From assembly GCF_041197575.1 (NCBI RefSeq), contig NZ_JBDKXB010000007.1:1-64000 (forward strand): DNA of 64,000 nucleotides. Direction: 5' to 3'. Shown here one piece after another: positions 8,267 to 16,845 of the stretch. Position 1 is the first letter of the stretch, and every line of letters starts with the position of its first letter. The stretch comes from Thioalkalicoccus limnaeus (lineage in GTDB: Bacteria > Pseudomonadota > Gammaproteobacteria > Chromatiales > Chromatiaceae). Under the pieces are notes generated by a model that worked only from the letters and a program-made list of their open reading frames with translations, did no database searches and was not told where the DNA came from. A program made the position numbers and the translations under genes.

Positions 8267-8635
8267 ATGGCCGACATGATCAAACGACCCCAACCCCGAG
8301 CGCTGCGGATTGGCGCCTTGATCCTCGCGACGGCCCTCGCCGCGCCGGGGATCGAGGCACATCGGTTCGACCATCGCGAGGAAGACGAAGAACATGATCA
8401 TGACCGGGCCCGTCAGGCCTTGATGCGCGGCGAGGTGCGGCCCTTGGCCGAGGTCTTGAGACAGGTCTCCGCGCGCGTGCCGGGCGAGGTGATCGCGGTC
8501 GAGTTCGAGCGCGAGAGGCGTGGCGCGGCGTCTCGCTGGGTCTACGAGGTGAAGCTGATTCGGCCCAATGGTCGCTTGATCGAGGTCTATGTCGACGCCG
8601 CGAGCGGCGAAATCCTGAAGAGCGAGGACGAGTGA
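8267..8635 (+). CDS. Periplasmic PepSY-domain protein
   Basis: 122 residues from the ATG at 8267 (an ATG at 8276 is equally possible; neither has a good ribosome site). A signal peptide ends near GIEA, leaving a mature N-terminus HRFDHREEDEEHDHDR that is rich in His, Asp and Glu and looks able to bind metal. The rest is one PepSY domain: PLAEVLRQVSARVPGEVIAV, WVYEVKLIRPNGRLIEVYVD, ASGEILKSEDE. Small PepSY proteins often stand before a sensor kinase gene and may modulate it. The stop codon overlaps the response-regulator start (TGATG). Confidence 0.88.
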   Translation: MADMIKRPQPRALRIGALILATALAAPGIEAHRFDHREEDEEHDHDRARQALMRGEVRPLAEVLRQVSARVPGEVIAVEFERERRGAASRWVYEVKLIRPNGRLIEVYVDAASGEILKSEDE

Positions 8636-9300
8636 TGCGAATCCTCTTGGTCGAGGATGATGACCGTTTGGCCGACGGTGTGGCGGCGGCCCTCGCGGGT
8701 GCCGGCTTCGTCGTCGATCGTGAACGCGAGGGCGAGGCCGCCTGGTTCAAGGGCGACACGGAGCCGTACGCCGCCGTGATCCTCGATCTCGGGTTACCGG
8801 GGATGGATGGCTTGTCGATCCTGCGACGCTGGCGCGCCGGCGGTCAGCGGGTTCCGGTGCTGATCCTGACCGCGCGCGGCGATTGGCACGAACGCGTCGA
8901 AGGGATCGATGCCGGCGCTGACGACTACCTGCCGAAGCCGTTCCGTATGGAGGAACTGATCGCCCGATTGCGCGCGCTCGTGCGACGCGCCGCCGGCCAA
9001 GCGACAGCGGTGGTCACCCATGGCCCGATGGTGCTGGATACCAGGCGGATGACGGTCAGCGTCGACGGGGTGCCCATCCATCTGTCGCCGCAGGAATACC
9101 GGCTGGTCAACTATCTGATGCAGCATGCCGGGCGCGTCGTTTCCCAGCTCGAGCTGACTGAGCAGCTCTACGCGCAGGACTTCGAGCGCGACTCGAACGC
9201 GGTCGAGGTGCTGGTCGGGCGGGTCCGCCGCAAGCTCGGCATCGACCTGATCCAGACGCGCCGCGGTTTTGGTTATCTGATCGAAGCCGCCGAACCATGA
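8635..9300 (+). CDS. OmpR/PhoB-family response regulator
   Basis: 221 residues. Receiver domain 1-115: acidic pocket ILLVEDDDR, phosphoacceptor Asp51 in VILDLGLPGMDG, conserved Thr in LILTARG and Lys in YLPKPF. Winged-helix DNA-binding domain about 125-220 with LSPQEYRLVNYLMQHAGRVV and SNAVEVLVGRVRRKLG. It is the QseB/PhoP type. A GTG one codon earlier (8632) is an alternative start. It overlaps the kinase gene by 4 bases (ATGA). By analogy with other SHP clusters it probably controls the divergent cytochrome operon. Confidence 0.95.
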   Translation: MRILLVEDDDRLADGVAAALAGAGFVVDREREGEAAWFKGDTEPYAAVILDLGLPGMDGLSILRRWRAGGQRVPVLILTARGDWHERVEGIDAGADDYLPKPFRMEELIARLRALVRRAAGQATAVVTHGPMVLDTRRMTVSVDGVPIHLSPQEYRLVNYLMQHAGRVVSQLELTEQLYAQDFERDSNAVEVLVGRVRRKLGIDLIQTRRGFGYLIEAAEP

Positions 9301-10679
9301 CGCGCCGGTCGCTGCGCGTTCGTCTCTGGATCAGCGCCGCCGTGTCGATCCTTCTGGCCGTGTTGATCGCCGGCTGGGGGCTCGTGGCCCTGTTCGAGCG
9401 CCACGTCGAACGGCGCCTCGGTGAGGAACTGCACCTTCATCTGAATCAGCTCGCCGCGGCCACGTCCTTGGCTCCGGATGGCGTCCTCGGGCTCGCGCGC
9501 GAGCCTCTCGACCCCCGTTTCGCTGAGCCCTTCAGCGGCCTCTATTGGCAGATCGATGCGCCGATCGGCGGTGTCGAGCAGGCCGGATGGCGGCGTTCGC
9601 GTTCCTTGTGGGATACGGTGCTGGCGTTGCCGACCGATCGCCTCGATTTCGGCGAGGTGCACACCCATCAGGTCCCGGGTCCGGCGGGGCAGACCTTGCT
9701 GGTGCAGGAACGGCGCCTGCTCTTGGCGGACGGCGCGACGGATCACCCGGTGCGCCTTGCCGTCGCCCTCGATCGCGCGGACCTGATAGCCGCGCGCAAC
9801 GCCTTCGCGCGCGAGATGCAGCCCTATCTGGCGTTGATCGCATTGGCCTTCGTCGTCGCGACGGCCGCGCAGATCCAGACGGGGCTGGCACCGCTCGAGG
9901 CGGTGCGCCGTGGCGTCGAGGCGATCCGCTCCGGTCAGGCCCAGCGCCTTGCCGATCCGTATCCGGACGAGGTCATGCCGCTGATCACCGAGGTCAATGC
10001 CCTGTTGGTCGCTCGCGAACAGGCGGTCGCCAGGGCGCGGGCCTGGACCGCCGACTTGGCGCACGGTCTCAAGACCCCGCTCAGTGCCTTGACCGCCGAC
10101 GCGCAACGGCTGCGCGAACAGGGGCACACGGCCCTGGCCGAGGATCTGGAACTGACGGCGCAGGTGATGCGCCGACGCATCGAGCGAGAGCTGATCCGCG
10201 CCCGGATCCGCACCGAGGCCCACCCAGGCCAAGCGAGCGCTGATGTCGAGGTGGTGCTTGCGCGCCTGCTGCGGACGCTGCAACGGATCCCCGGTGGCGC
10301 CGGTCTCGACTGGCACCTGGAGGCACCGACGAAGACGGTGGTGGCCATGCGGCCCGATGATCTGATGGAGCTCCTCGGCAACCTGTTGGAGAACGCTGCC
10401 CAATGGGCCGCACACCAGGTCCATGTCGTGGTCACGACCGGACGGCAGATCAGGATCCGGATCGGCGACGACGGCCCCGGGGTCCCGGCCGGGCAGCGAC
10501 CGCAGCTCGGGAAGCGGGGTCTGCGGTTGGACGAGGGCCGCGCCGGCACCGGGCTCGGCTTGGCGATCGCTCAGGATATCGTCGAGGCCTACGGCGGGGA
10601 GTTGCGATTCGGTCAGGCTCCGATCGGGGGCCTCGAGGTCGAGCTCCGGCTCCCCGTCGCGGAGCGCGGCGCCGCTTAG
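9297..10679 (+). CDS. Sensor histidine kinase (PhoQ/QseC type)
   Basis: 460 residues in the inner membrane. Helix 1 about 10-33, a periplasmic sensor region about 35-173, helix 2 about 176-195, then a HAMP-like linker. Catalytic core: His256 in WTADLAHGLKTPLSAL, N-box NLLENAAQW at 362-370, G1 box DDGPGVPAG at 391-399 and G2 box GTGLGLAIAQDIVEAYGG from 417. It is the cognate partner of the overlapping upstream regulator. Its signal is unknown, but the adjacent PepSY protein and cytochrome genes point to redox, metal or NO stress. Confidence 0.93.
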   Translation: MTRRSLRVRLWISAAVSILLAVLIAGWGLVALFERHVERRLGEELHLHLNQLAAATSLAPDGVLGLAREPLDPRFAEPFSGLYWQIDAPIGGVEQAGWRRSRSLWDTVLALPTDRLDFGEVHTHQVPGPAGQTLLVQERRLLLADGATDHPVRLAVALDRADLIAARNAFAREMQPYLALIALAFVVATAAQIQTGLAPLEAVRRGVEAIRSGQAQRLADPYPDEVMPLITEVNALLVAREQAVARARAWTADLAHGLKTPLSALTADAQRLREQGHTALAEDLELTAQVMRRRIERELIRARIRTEAHPGQASADVEVVLARLLRTLQRIPGGAGLDWHLEAPTKTVVAMRPDDLMELLGNLLENAAQWAAHQVHVVVTTGRQIRIRIGDDGPGVPAGQRPQLGKRGLRLDEGRAGTGLGLAIAQDIVEAYGGELRFGQAPIGGLEVELRLPVAERGAA

Positions 10680-10806
10680 CAGCGGGGTCGGAGCCCCGGC
10701 GAGGGGCATCATGCTCGATGCCGCCGCCGGTCGCGCGGCGGGACTCGATTTCGATTCTCGGTCAGGATGTCCGCTGAAGCAGCTTCCTCCTGAACTCTCC
10801 CATTCG

Positions 10807-10840
10807 GTCGGATCTTTGGCCCTTTGGGCCAAAGACCGAC
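10807..10840. terminator. Strong hairpin between convergent kinase and ATPase genes
   Basis: GTCGG-(A)-TCTTTGGCC at 10807-10821 pairs with GGCCAAAGACCGAC at 10827-10840 around a five-base loop. A 14-bp stem with one bulge, in a 210-base space where genes converge. Likely a two-way terminator although it has no U-tract. Confidence 0.55.
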
Positions 10841-10889
10841 TCTGGCTCGAGGGGAGCGAGGGGATCGTCCGTTCGCCGCTCCGTTTGGT

Positions 10890-13739
10890 TCAGCGTGGCC
10901 GGATCCCGATCCGCCGCAGGATGGCCTTCTCGATCTCGACGAGCACCAAGACCGAGGATCCGGTCAGAAAGATCCAGCCCCAGGTTGCAGCGTCGAGCGG
11001 TGCGGTCTGGAACAGGGTCTGCATCGGGCTCGCGTAGGTAAAGGCGACTTGTAGAATCAGGATCGCGCCGATCGCGAACAGCACATACCGATTGCCGAAC
11101 AGCCCCTGTCGGTTGAGCACCGGATCGAGGATGTAACGGGCGCTGAACAGATAGAAGATCTGGAACACGATCAGCGTGTTGACCGCGACGGTGCGGGCAT
11201 GCTCGATGCTGGCCCCCTGTTCGAGCGACCAGAAGAACAGCGCGAAGGTGCCGGTCATCAGGATCACCGAGACGAACAGGATTCGCCACAGGAACAGCGG
11301 CGTCAGCACGGGTTCGTGGGAGTCGCGCGGCGGTCGGCGCATCACGCCGCGCTCGGGCGGCTCGAAGGCCAGCGCCAAGGCCAGCGTGACCGCGGTCACC
11401 ATATTGACCCACAGGATCTGCACCGGCGTGATCGGCAATTGCGCGAAGCCGAACAGGATCGCGCCGATGATCATCAACGATTGGCCGCCATTGGTCGGCA
11501 GGATGAACAAGATCGCCTTCTTCAGGTTGTCGTAGACGGTTCGTCCTTCCTCGACCGCATGAGAGATCGACGCGAAGTTGTCGTCGGCGAGCACCATCTC
11601 GGATGCCTCCTTGGCGACCTCGGTGCCCTTGTTGCCCATCGCGATCCCGACATCGGCGCGCTTCAGGGCCGGGGCGTCGTTGACGCCGTCCCCGGTCATG
11701 GCCGCGATCTGCTCGCGCGCCTGCAAGGCACTGACGAGGCGCAGCTTGTGTTCCGGGCTGACGCGGGCGTACACGTCGATCTGGTCGACGCGTTCGCGCA
11801 ACTCCTCGTCGGACATGGTCTCGAGCTCGGCGCCGGTCAGGGCATCCTTCGGGTTGGCGATCGCGAGCTGCTCGGCGATGGCCCGCGCGGTGGCCGCATG
11901 GTCACCGGTGATCATCTTGACCCGGATGCCGGCCTCGTGGCAGCGGGCGACGGCCGTGATGGCCTCCGGACGCGGTGGGTCGATGAGGCCGAGCAGACCG
12001 ATCAGGGTCAGGTCGCCTTCGACATCGCCAAAGGTCAGCTCGGTCTTGTCGAGATCGACCGATTTGGTCGCCACGGCCAGGACCCGCTGACCCGCGGCCG
12101 CCAGCTCCTCGACGCGGTCGAGCCAGTGCTGGAGCAGCAGCGGGCCGACGCCGTCGGTCGCGCGCTGATTCGCGCACATCTCGAGGATCCGCTCCGGCGC
12201 CCCCTTGACGTAGACGAAGCCCTGGCCCTGGTGGCTGTGGTGCAGCGTCGCCATGAATTTGTGTTCGGACTCGAACGGGATCAGGTCGGTGCGCGGGAGT
12301 TCCTGGACGACGGTGGTCGAATCGAGTCCGCCCTTGATCGCGGCAACCAGCAGCGCGCCTTCCATCGGGTCGCCATTGACCCGCCAATCGTCGTCTTGCT
12401 GAGCGAGGCCGGAGTCGTTGCACAGCAGGATCGCGCGGAGGATCTCTTGCAGGTGCGGGTCCTGCTCGACGGCGTGATCGGCCTCGTCGAGCTGGATGCT
12501 GCCGTGCGGGTTGTAGCCGCTGCCGGTCAGCGTCAGTCGGTGCTCGGTCGTCTCGATCGTGCGCACCGTCATCTCGTTGCGGGTCAGGGTGCCTGTCTTG
12601 TCCGAGCAGATGACCCCGACGGTCCCCAGGGTCTCGACGGCGGGTAGGCGCCGGATGATCGCATTGCGCCCGGCCATCCGTCGGACGCCGATCGCGAGCG
12701 TGATGGTCATGATCGCCGGCAGGCCCTCGGGGATCGCGGCGACGGCGAGCCCGACGGCAGCCATGAACATCTCCGTGGCCGAGTAATCGCGCCACAGGGT
12801 GCCGAACGCGAAGGTCAGCGCGGCGATGGTCAGGATCGCCACCGTCAGCCACCGGCCGAACTGCGCGATCTGGCGCAGCAAGGGCGTCGTCAGCTGCTGG
12901 ACGTCGGCGACCATCGCGCTGATGCGCCCGATCTCTGTCTCTGCGCCGGTCCCGACGACGACCCCGGTCGCCTGACCGCGCGTGACCAGGGTTCCCGAAT
13001 AGACCATGTCGCGGCGATCGGCGAGCACCGTCTCGACCGAATGGGGGTCCGTTGTCTTCTCGACCGGCAACGACTCACCGGTCAGCGCCGATTCGTCGAC
13101 CTCGAGGCCCTTGACCTTGATCAGCCGCAGGTCGGCCGGCACGCGATCGCCCGATTGCAGCGGTACCAGATCGCCAGGGACCAGGCCCTCGGCATCGATC
13201 TCGGTCCGCGTGCCCCCGCGGATCACCAGCGTGCGCGGCGACAGCATCTTGCGGATCGCCCGCAGCGCGTCCTCGGCCTTGCCTTCCTGGATGAAGCCGA
13301 TCGCGGCATTGATCACGACGACGCCGAAGATGACGCCCGCGTCGAGCCAGTGCTGCATCAGCGCGACCACGATGCCGGCGGCGATCAGGACATAGATCAG
13401 GACGTTGTGGAACTGGGCCAGAAACCGCATCAGTGGGCTGCGCGCCTTGGTCTCGGGCAGCCGGTTGGCACCGTGGATCTCGCGGCGTCGCGCGACCTCG
13501 TCGGGGGGCAGGCCGGTATCGGGCGTCGTCAGGCGCTCCATGACCTCCGATACGGCCAGGCTATGCCATGGGGTGGCCGGATCCTGTGAGCCGTTGGTCC
13601 CGCCAGGCGGGGTCACGGCGGCCAACGACCGGCGGCGGAGCGCCCAGATCGCGGCGCCGACCACCAGGCCGGCCAGTGCAGCCAAGACTAGCCAGTCTCT
13701 GGCCTGAAGGGCCAGGGATCCGGTTAGTGTATCCAACAT
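10890..13739 (-). CDS. P2-type cation-transporting ATPase (PacL/SERCA-like)
   Basis: 949 residues. One extra hydrophobic helix (16-34) precedes the usual fold. Landmarks: cation ATPase N-domain about 55-125, actuator motif TGES at 220-223, TM4 motif PEGLPA from 337, phosphorylated Asp380 in CSDKTGTLTRNEM, nucleotide-site KGAPERIL and hinge MTGDGVNDAPALKRADVGIAMG. It hydrolyses ATP to move a cation over the inner membrane. TM6 reads NMVTAVTLALALAFEPPE and lacks the Asp that SERCA uses for Ca2+, so substrate (Ca2+, Na+, other) cannot be assigned. TAGGAGA ribosome site precedes the ATG at 13739. Confidence 0.93.
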   Translation of the reverse strand: MLDTLTGSLALQARDWLVLAALAGLVVGAAIWALRRRSLAAVTPPGGTNGSQDPATPWHSLAVSEVMERLTTPDTGLPPDEVARRREIHGANRLPETKARSPLMRFLAQFHNVLIYVLIAAGIVVALMQHWLDAGVIFGVVVINAAIGFIQEGKAEDALRAIRKMLSPRTLVIRGGTRTEIDAEGLVPGDLVPLQSGDRVPADLRLIKVKGLEVDESALTGESLPVEKTTDPHSVETVLADRRDMVYSGTLVTRGQATGVVVGTGAETEIGRISAMVADVQQLTTPLLRQIAQFGRWLTVAILTIAALTFAFGTLWRDYSATEMFMAAVGLAVAAIPEGLPAIMTITLAIGVRRMAGRNAIIRRLPAVETLGTVGVICSDKTGTLTRNEMTVRTIETTEHRLTLTGSGYNPHGSIQLDEADHAVEQDPHLQEILRAILLCNDSGLAQQDDDWRVNGDPMEGALLVAAIKGGLDSTTVVQELPRTDLIPFESEHKFMATLHHSHQGQGFVYVKGAPERILEMCANQRATDGVGPLLLQHWLDRVEELAAAGQRVLAVATKSVDLDKTELTFGDVEGDLTLIGLLGLIDPPRPEAITAVARCHEAGIRVKMITGDHAATARAIAEQLAIANPKDALTGAELETMSDEELRERVDQIDVYARVSPEHKLRLVSALQAREQIAAMTGDGVNDAPALKRADVGIAMGNKGTEVAKEASEMVLADDNFASISHAVEEGRTVYDNLKKAILFILPTNGGQSLMIIGAILFGFAQLPITPVQILWVNMVTAVTLALALAFEPPERGVMRRPPRDSHEPVLTPLFLWRILFVSVILMTGTFALFFWSLEQGASIEHARTVAVNTLIVFQIFYLFSARYILDPVLNRQGLFGNRYVLFAIGAILILQVAFTYASPMQTLFQTAPLDAATWGWIFLTGSSVLVLVEIEKAILRRIGIRPR

Positions 13740-14005
13740 CTTGATTCTCCTATCGAAGTTCCGGTAAGGATGTGTCGCCAGTCCCCTGCGGTCCGGTGCC
13801 CTGGTCGGCGGGCTCGCCGAACACCAGTCATGTCGTTTCCTCGGCGCTGGCCCATCATCCTATGACAAGGTCCGTGGCAAAGCGAACCAGATCGACCACG
13901 CATCGCTTCGGTGTCGGCGGGATCGCGCCTCGTGTTCCTTCTCCCGGCGTCGACCGGGGACTCTTCCGATTGCGGATCGAACGAGGCCGCCTTATCTTGA
14001 TCCCC

Positions 14006-14968
14006 ATGAACAGGTATCAAGCCGATTTGTATCCACCCATCGAGCCCTACGCGACCCATCGTATCGCCGTCGATCCGCCCCATGAGATCCATGTCGAGGA
14101 GTGCGGACGCCGCGATGGCATTCCCGCGCTGTTTCTGCATGGCGGCCCGGGCGCCGGCTGCGAACCGGGGCATCGCCGTTTCTTCGACCCGGCGCGCTAC
14201 CGAATCGTTCTGTTCGATCAGCGCGGTTGTGGCCGATCCCGCCCCCATGCGGAGTTGGCGGCGAACACCACCTGGGACCTGGTGTCGGACATCGAGCGGA
14301 TCCGCCAGGTGCTCGGCATCGAACGGTGGCTGGTCTTCGGCGGGTCGTGGGGTTCGACGCTCGCGTTGGCCTACGCGCAGGCCCATCCGGAGCGCGTCGC
14401 GGCGCTGATCGTGCGCGGAGTCTTCCTGTGTCGGGACACCGAGATCCGCTGGTTCTACCAGGAAGGCGCCAACTGGGTCTTCCCCGATTGGTGGCGCGAT
14501 TTCGTTGCACCGATCCCGGACGCCGAGCACGGCGACCTGCTCGCCGCCTATCACCAGCGATTGATCGGGCCGGACGAGTCGGTGCGTCTGGCCGCGGCTC
14601 AGGCCTGGTCCTTGTGGGAAGGCCGCACGGCGACCTTGATGCCGAACGCCGATGTCCAGGCCTACTTCGCCGACCCGCACGTGGCCCTGAGCCTCGCACG
14701 AATCGAGTGCCATTACTTCGTGAATCGGGCCTTTCTGGATCCCGACCAGTTGCTGCGCGACGCCCATCGGCTGGCCGATCTGCCGGGGGTCATCGTACAA
14801 GGGCGCTACGACATCATCTGCCCGGTCCGTTCGGCCTGGGAACTCCACCAGGCGTGGCCCGCCGCGCAGCTGGAACTGATCTCGGATGCCGGGCACGCGG
14901 CCTTCGAGCCCGGCATCCGGCGGGCGTTGGTCGCCGCGACCGACCGTTTCGCAACCGAGCTCGGATGA
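14006..14968 (+). CDS. pip: Prolyl aminopeptidase
   Basis: 320-residue alpha/beta hydrolase that releases N-terminal proline from peptides. Oxyanion motif HGGPGAGCEPGHRRFFDP; nucleophile Ser114 in FGGSWGSTLALAYAQ; catalytic Asp in VQGRYDIICP; His in SDAGHAAFEPGI. The strongly conserved start of the family (YPPIEPY) lies just after the ATG at 14006, so the long in-frame extension back to 13772 is not part of the protein. The 266 bases between this gene and the divergent ATPase show no other feature. Overlaps dtd by 4 bases. Confidence 0.95.
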   Translation: MNRYQADLYPPIEPYATHRIAVDPPHEIHVEECGRRDGIPALFLHGGPGAGCEPGHRRFFDPARYRIVLFDQRGCGRSRPHAELAANTTWDLVSDIERIRQVLGIERWLVFGGSWGSTLALAYAQAHPERVAALIVRGVFLCRDTEIRWFYQEGANWVFPDWWRDFVAPIPDAEHGDLLAAYHQRLIGPDESVRLAAAQAWSLWEGRTATLMPNADVQAYFADPHVALSLARIECHYFVNRAFLDPDQLLRDAHRLADLPGVIVQGRYDIICPVRSAWELHQAWPAAQLELISDAGHAAFEPGIRRALVAATDRFATELG

Positions 14969-15402
14969 TCGGCCTGATCCAGCGGGTGCGCCACGCCTCG
15001 GTCGAGGTCGACGGCGACCAGATCGCCGCCATCGAGCGGGGATTGCTGGTCCTGGTCGCCGTGCAGAGGGGCGATGAATCCAAGCACGCCGATCGGCTGC
15101 TCGAGCGACTGTTGGGCTATCGCGTCTTCCCCGATGCGCAAGACCGCATGAACCTGAGCCTTCGCGAGATCGGCGGTGGTCTGCTGCTGGTGCCCCAGTT
15201 CACGCTCGCGGCCGACACCAGGAAGGGCACGCGCGCCAGCTTCACGACGGCCGCCCCGCCGGCCGACGGGGCGCGGCTGTTCGACTACCTGGTGGCGCGC
15301 GCCCGCGAGGCGCATCCGCTGGTCGAGACCGGGCGTTTCGGCGCCGACATGCAGGTCTCCTTGACCAACGACGGTCCCGTCACCTTCTGGCTCGAGGGCT
15401 GA
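14965..15402 (+). CDS. dtd: D-aminoacyl-tRNA deacylase
   Basis: 145 residues, the usual Dtd length. Starts MIGLIQRVRHASVEVDG, contains the catalytic-site motif variant VPQFTLAADTRKGTRASF and the Gly-cisPro motif in NDGPVTFWLE. It hydrolyses D-aminoacyl-tRNAs, a proofreading step, in the cytoplasm. Starts within the pip stop codon (ATGA overlap); pip-dtd coupling is known in other gammaproteobacteria. Confidence 0.96.
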   Translation: MIGLIQRVRHASVEVDGDQIAAIERGLLVLVAVQRGDESKHADRLLERLLGYRVFPDAQDRMNLSLREIGGGLLLVPQFTLAADTRKGTRASFTTAAPPADGARLFDYLVARAREAHPLVETGRFGADMQVSLTNDGPVTFWLEG

Positions 15403-15558
15403 CGGCGCCGCGAATGGTGATTTGCCGGGGGCACTAACGATTGCGTTCGGGCGGCGAGGAACCTTTGTCCGCGTCGGGAGCCGCCGGGGCGCGGGACGAT
15501 CCGATGCCCGTACCTTGGTCGCGCGGGTGCGATGCAGCTGAGCGAGGAAGAAACGCCG

Positions 15559-16323
15559 ATGCAGCCTGATGACGACCGCCGAGGCGTTTCGCTGGAGGGG
15601 CAGGGCGCCGCGTGGCGCGACGAGGACAGGGTGAAAGCGCGGACCGCCGCCGTGCGCGGACGCGATCTTCTGCTCGTCCTGCTCGCGACGCTGGCCGTGC
15701 TGATCGTGTTTCGGACCACGATCGGGGTTCCGCAGACGACGGTCGGGTACCTGCTGACGATGATGCTGGTCCAGGCGGCGGTGCCGATGGCGGCGGTCTA
15801 TCTGGTGATCGTGCGCGGGCGCGGCATCCCGTGGCGTGACATCGGGTTGAGGCCCGCACGCAGCGGCTGGTACCTGCGCGCGTTGGGGTTGGCGTTCGTC
15901 ACGCTGCTGCTCGTCGGCGCGATCAATCTGGCCCTGCAAGCCATGATGGACCAGCCGCTCCACAACCCCCAGGTCGAGGTTCTCGCCCCGCTCGCTGTGT
16001 CACTGCCGTCCATCATCGCGGTGGCCCTCCTGGTCGCTGTCGTCTTCCCTTTCGTGGAGGAGGTCGTCTTCCGCGGCCTCCTCTACGTATGGCTGCGCCG
16101 CTTCAGCGTGCCCGTGGCCTATGTCGGCAGCGCCGCGCTCTTCGCGGCCGCGCATGGGATCCTCGTCCTGCTGCCGGCGCTGTTCGCCATCGGGCTCATC
16201 CTGGCGTGGACTTACGAGAAGAGCGATTCGCTCTGGCCGCCGATCCTGCTTCACGGGACTTTCAACGGCATCATGCTCATCCTGCTCTACGCCGCCATCG
16301 CCGCCGACGCGCCGCCCCTCTGA
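15559..16323 (+). CDS. CPBP-family intramembrane metalloprotease
   Basis: 254 residues from the ATG at 15559, preceded by GAGGAAG at nine bases; an in-frame ATG at 15532 would add nine residues. Membrane helices near 38-56, 63-85, 110-132, 148-170 and more. The CPBP (Abi/CaaX protease) motifs are complete: FPFVEEVVFRGLLYVWL (the two Glu and Arg), AAAHG, and LLHGTFNGIML. Such proteins are prenyl-protein proteases or bacteriocin-immunity factors; the substrate here is unknown. Stands alone between dtd and the SRP RNA gene. Confidence 0.87.
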   Translation: MQPDDDRRGVSLEGQGAAWRDEDRVKARTAAVRGRDLLLVLLATLAVLIVFRTTIGVPQTTVGYLLTMMLVQAAVPMAAVYLVIVRGRGIPWRDIGLRPARSGWYLRALGLAFVTLLLVGAINLALQAMMDQPLHNPQVEVLAPLAVSLPSIIAVALLVAVVFPFVEEVVFRGLLYVWLRRFSVPVAYVGSAALFAAAHGILVLLPALFAIGLILAWTYEKSDSLWPPILLHGTFNGIMLILLYAAIAADAPPL

Positions 16324-16560
16324 GGCGGTCCGGACGGCCCCCTTGTCCGTCGGGATATGCATGTTTCAGCGCGTTAGTGATTCAGTTTCACAGCTACACA
16401 GCCATCCGCGCCGCTGATTGTCGGGCTCGATATCCGATGAATCGGCTTTTTCCCAGGTCATGATCATTCCGCGGTCGTTGGGTCTATGAGCGCCGTGATC
16501 AGCGGACGATATCATGGTGGCCGCGCGGCGCCAGTTCGGTGGATGCTCGGGGACGGGCGC

Positions 16561-16589
16561 TTGATCTGGTCGTGGTGCTCTGTTAGCTT
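16561..16589 (+). promoter_or_regulatory. Probable promoter of the SRP RNA gene
   Basis: TTGATC at 16561-16566, 17-base spacer, TAGCTT at 16584-16589. Transcription would start about 25 bases before the mature SRP RNA, leaving a leader to be trimmed. The remaining bases from 16324 hold nothing else I can identify. Confidence 0.45.
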
Positions 16590-16620
16590 GTCGGGGCCTC
16601 ATTCCTCATGGCTGGAGTCA

Positions 16621-16742
16621 GGCGGTCTATGGTGGTCCGTGCCGGTCCCTCCGCAACGCGAAACCGTGAACCCGGTCAGGCCCGGAAGGGAGCAGCCGCA
16701 GCGGTGGCAGCGTGTGCCGGGGTGCGGCGGGTGCGGACCGCC
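16621..16742 (+). ncRNA. ffs: Signal recognition particle RNA (4.5S, small bacterial type)
   Basis: The ends GGCGGTC (16621-16627) and GACCGCC (16736-16742) pair to close one long hairpin of about 122 bases. Between them lie the universal Ffh-binding core GGTCAGGCCCGGAAGGGAGC (16675-16694 region) with the GGAA-type tetraloop and opposite side AGCAGCCGCAGCGG then GTGTGCCGGGGTG. It forms SRP with Ffh and targets membrane proteins. ffs directly before dnaX is a common gammaproteobacterial order. Confidence 0.95.
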
Positions 16743-16845
16743 GCCCTGATCGGCCCGGGGCTTCGCCGTGCCGGTAACGACGCCATCGGTTACACTGGCG
16801 GCTCCTCATTGCGTAATCGCCCCCTGCGTCAGCCCGATCAACCCG

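Noticed and set aside
13772..14005. N-terminal extension of prolyl aminopeptidase
   Set aside because: Conserved family sequence begins at the ATG at 14006; the extension is Arg/Ser-rich and unlike the family.
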